From: an uncultured Candidatus Saccharibacteria bacterium
GTDB taxonomy: Bacteria; Patescibacteriota; Saccharimonadia; Saccharimonadales; Saccharimonadaceae
Assembly (NCBI GenBank): GCA_937958235.1
Contig: CALFGG010000090.1
Location: 1 to 26,738, forward strand
DNA: 26,738 bases
Reading direction: 5' to 3'
Positions 23,000-26,738 of this stretch are shown in pieces. Numbering within the stretch: the first letter of the stretch is position 1; each line of letters begins with the position of its first letter. The notes under the pieces were generated by a model that saw only the letters and a program-made list of their open reading frames with translations, ran no database searches and was not told the origin of the DNA. The position numbers and the translations under genes were made by a program.

Positions 23000-23266
23000 A
23001 TGATTACAAAAGAGAATAAAGCTAAGGCAATTGCTGCTACTGCCCGTGACAAAAAGGACGTTGGTTCTCCAGAGGTTCAGGTCTCTATTCTAACTGAGCG
23101 CATCAAAGAAGTAACCGAGCACGTTAAGGTCAATAAGCATGATTTCATGGCTCGTCGTGGACTTATGCAGATGGTTGGTCGCCGCAAACGTCTTTTGAAG
23201 TATCTTGAGAAAACCAACTTCGACCTTTACAAAGGCACAGTTGCAAAACTCGGACTCCGCAAATAA
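23000..23266 (+). CDS. rpsO: Small ribosomal subunit protein uS15
   Basis: uS15 of 88 aa, exactly the usual length; it binds the central domain of 16S rRNA early in small-subunit assembly. Diagnostic segments are GSPEVQVSILTERI (22-35), the HDFMARRGLMQMVGRRKRLLKYL block, and the Tyr-containing C-terminus. In many bacteria rpsO precedes pnp directly; here a minus-strand gene and two terminators lie between. The leaderless-type promoter leaves no room for the 5' mRNA structure that S15 uses for autoregulation in Escherichia coli. Confidence 0.98.
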   Translation: MITKENKAKAIAATARDKKDVGSPEVQVSILTERIKEVTEHVKVNKHDFMARRGLMQMVGRRKRLLKYLEKTNFDLYKGTVAKLGLRK

Positions 23267-23270
23267 ATTC

Positions 23271-23296
23271 AAAAACCCACGTCAGTGGGTTTTTTG
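23271..23296 (+). terminator. Intrinsic terminator of rpsO
   Basis: ACCCAC / GTGGGT stem (23275-23280, 23285-23290), loop GTCA, flanked by A and T runs. Confidence 0.88.
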
Positions 23297-23356
23297 GTGT
23301 CTTATATTATTTTATTCTTTACACTAATCTGAAATTTTAAACTTCAAGTTTAGTTT

Positions 23357-23383
23357 AAAAAAGCCCCACGCGCGGTGGGGCTT
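23357..23383 (-). terminator. Intrinsic terminator of the minus-strand gene at 23401
   Basis: Nine-pair stem AAGCCCCAC / GTGGGGCTT (23361-23369, 23375-23383), loop of 5; read on the minus strand it is followed by six T. Confidence 0.88.
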
Positions 23384-23400
23384 CAGATCAGATCATAGGG

Positions 23401-24027
23401 TTATGTAGGGTTCTTCCTTGTGAAGACTCCAACAATTCCAGGCTTCTCGGTTCCTTCTTCGAAGTTAGTATCAATATAGTCATTGATCGCATCTCTAAAA
23501 CGTCGAACCGAGATGTTAATTCTCTCATTAATTTCTGCAATATTAGGACGCTTCATCTTTCTGATCACCTTCTTTTTTCTCATTGGATTACTCGCAGCCT
23601 GATTACGACTGTTTTCTCTCTTGTACTTATCGTAATACTCCTTGTGTGTATAATGCATGCGCACAAATCTGGCATCATTCATGAGTTCATAAATATTGCC
23701 AGTCACGCCCTCTCGACGAGTAATTACTTGGTAGAGATCCTTCTCCTGGAAGTAAATTACATCGGCCGTATTGAAGTGGAATGAGATTCTCCTCTGCCCC
23801 CTCACCCCAGTGTTTACCATTGTTACTACCAGGTCGATATTACTATCGAGTCGAATTTGTTTTCTCAGCGGCACGAATACCTGCTCGATTAGCTGATAAC
23901 AAAAAAGTTTTTCTTGTTCCTCCTGTATTATATAGGAGTTATTTTCGAATCCCTTCAACTGGATTACGATGTCCATGGGCGGAATCAACCCTTCAAAATC
24001 AAAAATATTACGTATCGTATCTGTCAT
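23401..24027 (-). CDS. Hypothetical protein, 208 aa, between rpsO and pnp
   Basis: I do not recognise it. The N-terminal ~125 residues are a mixed alpha/beta domain with hydrophobic strands (PPMDIVIQLKGF, NIDLVVTMVN, RRISFHFNTADVIYF). A strongly basic linker follows at about 133-160 (MRKKKVIRKMKRP), then a helical C-terminus (INERINISVRRFRDAINDYI) that could be a helix-turn-helix or RNA-binding tail. No signal peptide or membrane helix. The ATG has AAAGGA nine bases upstream. A leader of roughly 120 bases separates it from an extended -10 promoter, so it is a leadered, perhaps regulated gene. It is transcribed opposite to rpsO and pnp, splitting a commonly adjacent pair. A nucleic-acid-binding role is only a guess from the basic segment. 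Confidence 0.8.
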   Translation of the reverse strand: MTDTIRNIFDFEGLIPPMDIVIQLKGFENNSYIIQEEQEKLFCYQLIEQVFVPLRKQIRLDSNIDLVVTMVNTGVRGQRRISFHFNTADVIYFQEKDLYQVITRREGVTGNIYELMNDARFVRMHYTHKEYYDKYKRENSRNQAASNPMRKKKVIRKMKRPNIAEINERINISVRRFRDAINDYIDTNFEEGTEKPGIVGVFTRKNPT

Positions 24028-24151
24028 TTTCTACGATCCTTTCTCTAAATGTTCTTGAGCTATAGCTCACAATATTTCCAAATTGGTGATTTAAGAAAAC
24101 TATCCCCCTTTCTATCTAGTCTAGTACTAAGATAATCACCGAACGCAGGAT

Positions 24152-24160
24152 ATTATAACA
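24152..24160 (-). promoter_or_regulatory. Extended -10 promoter of the gene at 23401
   Basis: On the minus strand TG-T-TATAAT (TATAAT at plus 24152-24157). No clear -35. It gives a leader of about 120 bases that contains short palindromes (TAGTACTA near 24122-24129, AGCTATAGCT near 24058-24067). Confidence 0.6.
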
Positions 24161-24256
24161 TAAAACATGAAAAACACAAAACTATATTCAAAACAGTAGC
24201 TCTCAGCTGTTAATTTCTTAATATTCAATGATATAGGCATTTTAAATAGCTTTTCA

Positions 24257-24390
24257 TGATACAATTAATACATAACAATAAAAGGGAAGACGGCGGATAA
24301 GTCCCCTAGAGCCTCAGACATGAGATTCTCTTTAGTTTATCATTTGGCTTACTAGAGTAGTTATCTGGTGTTTTCCCGAGAAAGGAAAAA
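24257..24390 (+). promoter_or_regulatory. Extended -10 promoter and long leader of pnp
   Basis: TG-A-TACAAT (TACAAT 24260-24265) is an extended -10; the leader is about 118 bases. It includes small hairpins (CTCA/TGAG near 24312-24323) and GGGA...GTCCC near 24283-24304, and GAAAGGAA about 6 bases before the ATG serves as Shine-Dalgarno. In Escherichia coli pnp is autoregulated through its leader; whether that applies here is unknown. Confidence 0.5.
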
Positions 24391-26556
24391 ATGGAAATAA
24401 TTAATCCTACTGGTAAACACACATTTAGTGTGTCTGCCGATTTTTGCGGGCGTGAGCTTAAAATTGAAGTAAATCGCGTCGGTTTTCGCACAACCTCATC
24501 AGTTCTTGTCACCTACGGCGATACTGTCGTACTTGGTTCAGTCGTCGTTAGCGAGAAGCCGGTTGTTCAAGATTTCTTCCCACTCTCTATCGACTATGAA
24601 GAAAAGTTTTATGCAGCAGGCAAAATTTCAGGTTCAAAATTTATCAAGCGTGAAGGTAAACCAGCTGATGAGGCTGTACTGATTGGTCGACTTATTGATC
24701 GTCCAATTCGTCCTCTCTTTCCTAAAGGTTACCGCCAGGAAGTCCAGGTTGTTACCACCGTTCTTTCTATGGATCCAAACTTCCGCCCAGATGTCATTGC
24801 TATGTTGGCCGCTTCCTCGGCTCTATTAAATGCTGGCGTACCTTTTGATGGTCCAATTGCTGGTCTTCGAATTGGTCGCGTTAATGGTGAATTTAAGGCC
24901 TTCTTAAATCAAGATGAACGTGAGCAGTCTGACCTTGACCTAGTCGTTGCCGTTAAGGATCAGAAAGTCGTCATGGTGGAAGCTGGAGCCAACGAAGTTC
25001 CAGAAAATGTAATCATAGATGCCATGCGCTGGGCTATTGAAAATGTTCAGCCAGCCCTAGACCTTCAAAGACAACTTCGTGATAAACTTGACGTAGTTGA
25101 AAAAGATTACGAATTAAGCCTACCAAACCAAGAAATTACTGATAAGGTTGAGTCTTGGACCCGCACTCATTTTAAAGGCGAAGACGGTCAAACTGGTACC
25201 AAAATTCGCGGCAACGTCTTAGATCGTAAGCGTATAGCTGACACTTTGCGTGATCAGATGGACGCAGAATTTGCCCTTGAACTTGGTGAAGGTGATACTC
25301 CAGAAGAAAAAATCGCTGATTATGATGCTCGTTTGAAGGATGAATTCCATAATGCCTATGAACTAGCCATCCATCACGAGGTTCGCCGTGCCATTGTTGA
25401 GGATGGCGTACGTCCTGACGGTCGTAAGCTTAACGAAGTTCGACCTCTCAGCTCTCAGGTTTCAATTTTACCTCGTGTTCACGGATCCTCACTCTTTACT
25501 CGTGGTCTTACCCAAGCCATGAATATTGTGACGTTGGCTCCTCTTTCCTATGCGCAAGTTGTTGATACTATGGAGATTACTGATGGTGAACGTCGCTATA
25601 TGCATCATTATAATGCCCCAAGTTATACCGTTGGCGAAACTGGCCGTATTGGCTCTCCAGGTCGTCGTGAAATCGGTCATGGCTACCTAGCAGAGAGGGC
25701 ATTACTTCCAGTGCTTCCTTCCAAAGAAGATTTTCCATACGCCATCCGTTCTGTAACTGAAATTATGTCTCAAAATGGTTCTACCTCCATGGCTGCCACC
25801 TGTTCATCATGTCTCGCATTGATGGATGCTGGTGTTTCTCTAAAAAGTCCAGTCTCTGGTGTCGCTATGGGTCTCATGCTTGACGGTGAAACTCCACATG
25901 TTCTTACTGATCTTATGGATGCCGAAGATTTTGCGGGCGATATGGACTTTAAGGTTACGGGTACCAAGCAGGGGATTACCGCGCTTCAGATGGATATGAA
26001 AGTTCACGGTCTCCCTATCGATATCCTTGAAAAAGCCATTAACCAATCCCATGAAGGTCGTATGTTCATCCTGGACCATATGCTGTCCATACTACCAGCT
26101 TCTCGTCCTGAGCTCTCTCCATATGCTCCACGTATCGAGAAATTAATGGTGAATCCTGATAAGATTGGCGCTATCATTGGTAAAGGTGGCGAGATGATTA
26201 ATAAGATTACCTCGGAAACTGGTGCAGAAGTCGACATCGATGATTCTGGTCTCATTACTATCTCTGGTACCGATCCTGAGAAAATCCAACATGCCATTGA
26301 TTGGATTAAGGGTCTCATTGAAGAGCCAGAAGTCGGCAAAATCTATAAGGGTAAAGTCGTCAATATTAAAGACTTTGGCGCTTTCGTAAATATCTTACCT
26401 GGTGTCGACGGTATGCTTCATATTTCACAGATTTCAGAGAAGCGCCTCGACAAAGTAGAGGATGCTCTTCATCTTGGTGACGAGGTAAAGGTTCGCCTCG
26501 AAGCTATTGACGATAAGGGCCGTCTCTCCCTTAGTATGCGCCGAGTCGAGCAGTAA
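24391..26556 (+). CDS. pnp: Polyribonucleotide nucleotidyltransferase (PNPase)
   Basis: Phosphorolytic 3'-to-5' exoribonuclease of 721 aa, normal bacterial length, working as a trimer in mRNA decay. The first RNase PH core includes KFIKREGKPADEAVLIGRLIDRPIRPLFP, then an all-helical linker near 240-325. The second, catalytic RNase PH core has DGVRPDGR, GSSLFTRGLTQA, NGSTSMAATCSSCLALMDAG and GDMDFKVTGT, which carries the catalytic Asp residues. A KH domain with the GKGG loop spans about 575-645, and an S1 domain (GKIYKGKVVNIKDFGAFVNI...) spans 647-721. It has a long leader and a strong terminator. Confidence 0.98.
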   Translation: MEIINPTGKHTFSVSADFCGRELKIEVNRVGFRTTSSVLVTYGDTVVLGSVVVSEKPVVQDFFPLSIDYEEKFYAAGKISGSKFIKREGKPADEAVLIGRLIDRPIRPLFPKGYRQEVQVVTTVLSMDPNFRPDVIAMLAASSALLNAGVPFDGPIAGLRIGRVNGEFKAFLNQDEREQSDLDLVVAVKDQKVVMVEAGANEVPENVIIDAMRWAIENVQPALDLQRQLRDKLDVVEKDYELSLPNQEITDKVESWTRTHFKGEDGQTGTKIRGNVLDRKRIADTLRDQMDAEFALELGEGDTPEEKIADYDARLKDEFHNAYELAIHHEVRRAIVEDGVRPDGRKLNEVRPLSSQVSILPRVHGSSLFTRGLTQAMNIVTLAPLSYAQVVDTMEITDGERRYMHHYNAPSYTVGETGRIGSPGRREIGHGYLAERALLPVLPSKEDFPYAIRSVTEIMSQNGSTSMAATCSSCLALMDAGVSLKSPVSGVAMGLMLDGETPHVLTDLMDAEDFAGDMDFKVTGTKQGITALQMDMKVHGLPIDILEKAINQSHEGRMFILDHMLSILPASRPELSPYAPRIEKLMVNPDKIGAIIGKGGEMINKITSETGAEVDIDDSGLITISGTDPEKIQHAIDWIKGLIEEPEVGKIYKGKVVNIKDFGAFVNILPGVDGMLHISQISEKRLDKVEDALHLGDEVKVRLEAIDDKGRLSLSMRRVEQ

Positions 26557-26577
26557 TTTAGATAAAAGAATAGTCGT

Positions 26578-26608
26578 AAAAAGGGACCCAAATTTGGGTC
26601 TCTTTTAT
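26578..26608. terminator. Bidirectional terminator between pnp and the next gene
   Basis: Stem AAAAGGGACCC / GGGTCTCTTTT (one G-T pair) around AAATTT; T-rich on both strands, serving pnp and the convergent gene cut by the window edge. Confidence 0.85.
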
Positions 26609-26621
26609 AGTTAATTTCTAA

Positions 26622-26738
26622 CTAGAGGCTAACTATCCCATTATTCTCAGTTTTATTTTGATCCCAGCAAAATAGTATTGATTTACCCTCTAGATCCTTT
26701 TGGCCTCCTAACGCGTTTTTGATTTCCTCAGAAAAAGA
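26622..26738 (-). CDS. Partial hypothetical protein (C-terminal 38 residues)
   Basis: An open minus-strand frame enters from the right edge and ends at TAG (plus 26622-26624), just before the shared terminator. The 38 visible residues are soluble and mixed-charge: SFSEEIKNALGGQ..., LFCWDQNKTENNG, ending in IVSL. The terminator orientation supports a real convergent gene. The family cannot be told from this fragment. Confidence 0.55.
   Translation of the reverse strand, partial: SFSEEIKNALGGQKDLEGKSILFCWDQNKTENNGIVSL

Noticed and set aside
9320..26556. UGA read as glycine, as in some CPR lineages.
   Set aside because: aspS, pnp, fpg, truB and others are full length with TGA taken as a stop, so the standard code fits; only the lack of TGA stops is unusual.
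1..26738. tRNA or rRNA genes.
   Set aside because: I looked for T-loop GTTCRA patterns with acceptor pairing and for rRNA landmarks and found none outside coding sequence.

Overview
The window looks like a piece of a small-genome Candidate Phyla Radiation (Patescibacteria) chromosome, most plausibly Saccharibacteria (TM7); this is inference from gene content and style, not a placement. Signs are compact or shortened housekeeping proteins (a 211-residue HolA, a 229-residue TruB without a PUA domain), a translation/RNA-decay block truB - (DUF421) - rpsO - pnp, a very large secreted Cys-containing protein, and a minimal envelope-polymer set (LCP ligase, VanZ-like protein, PHP phosphatase, Wzz/BY-kinase). 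The standard code fits (long genes are intact with TGA as a stop), yet none of the 23 coding regions ends in TGA.

Layout: (1) 1-751, the trailer end of a Cas12a-type (type V-A) CRISPR array read on the + strand, whose effector genes would lie left of the window. (2) 752-1208, a gene-free stretch with inverted repeats. (3) 1209-3685, a minus-strand signalling operon: winged-helix protein, OmpR-type response regulator, sensor kinase, small unknown protein. (4) 3772-8154, envelope polymer genes: LCP and VanZ on +, converging on and overlapping CpsB-like phosphatase plus polysaccharide co-polymerase/tyrosine kinase on -. (5) 8155-8630, an intergenic stretch holding a complete promoter-to-terminator unit with no long reading frame (candidate small RNA or leader). 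(6) 8631-14031, an unknown internally duplicated protein, aspS, uppP, rpsT, holA and fpg. (7) 14192-18888, two secreted proteins, the first with a strong Shine-Dalgarno and different codon choice from its neighbours. (8) 18992-26556, a catalytically stripped DHH-family protein with a ~570-residue Pro/Gln-rich tail, truB, a DUF421 membrane protein, rpsO, an unknown minus-strand gene, and pnp. A minus-strand gene is cut by the right edge.

Two window-wide properties stand out. Many genes have a -10 box 5-9 bases before the ATG, sometimes with a well-spaced -35, which predicts leaderless mRNAs; genes with real 5' leaders (rpsT, the secreted proteins, pnp, the rpsO-pnp intervening gene) are the exception. 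TAA (17) and TAG (6) are the only stops. The most unusual individual objects are the dead-DHH/PQ-tail protein at the usual nrnA position beside truB, the orphan transcription unit at 8293-8595, and the two secreted proteins.
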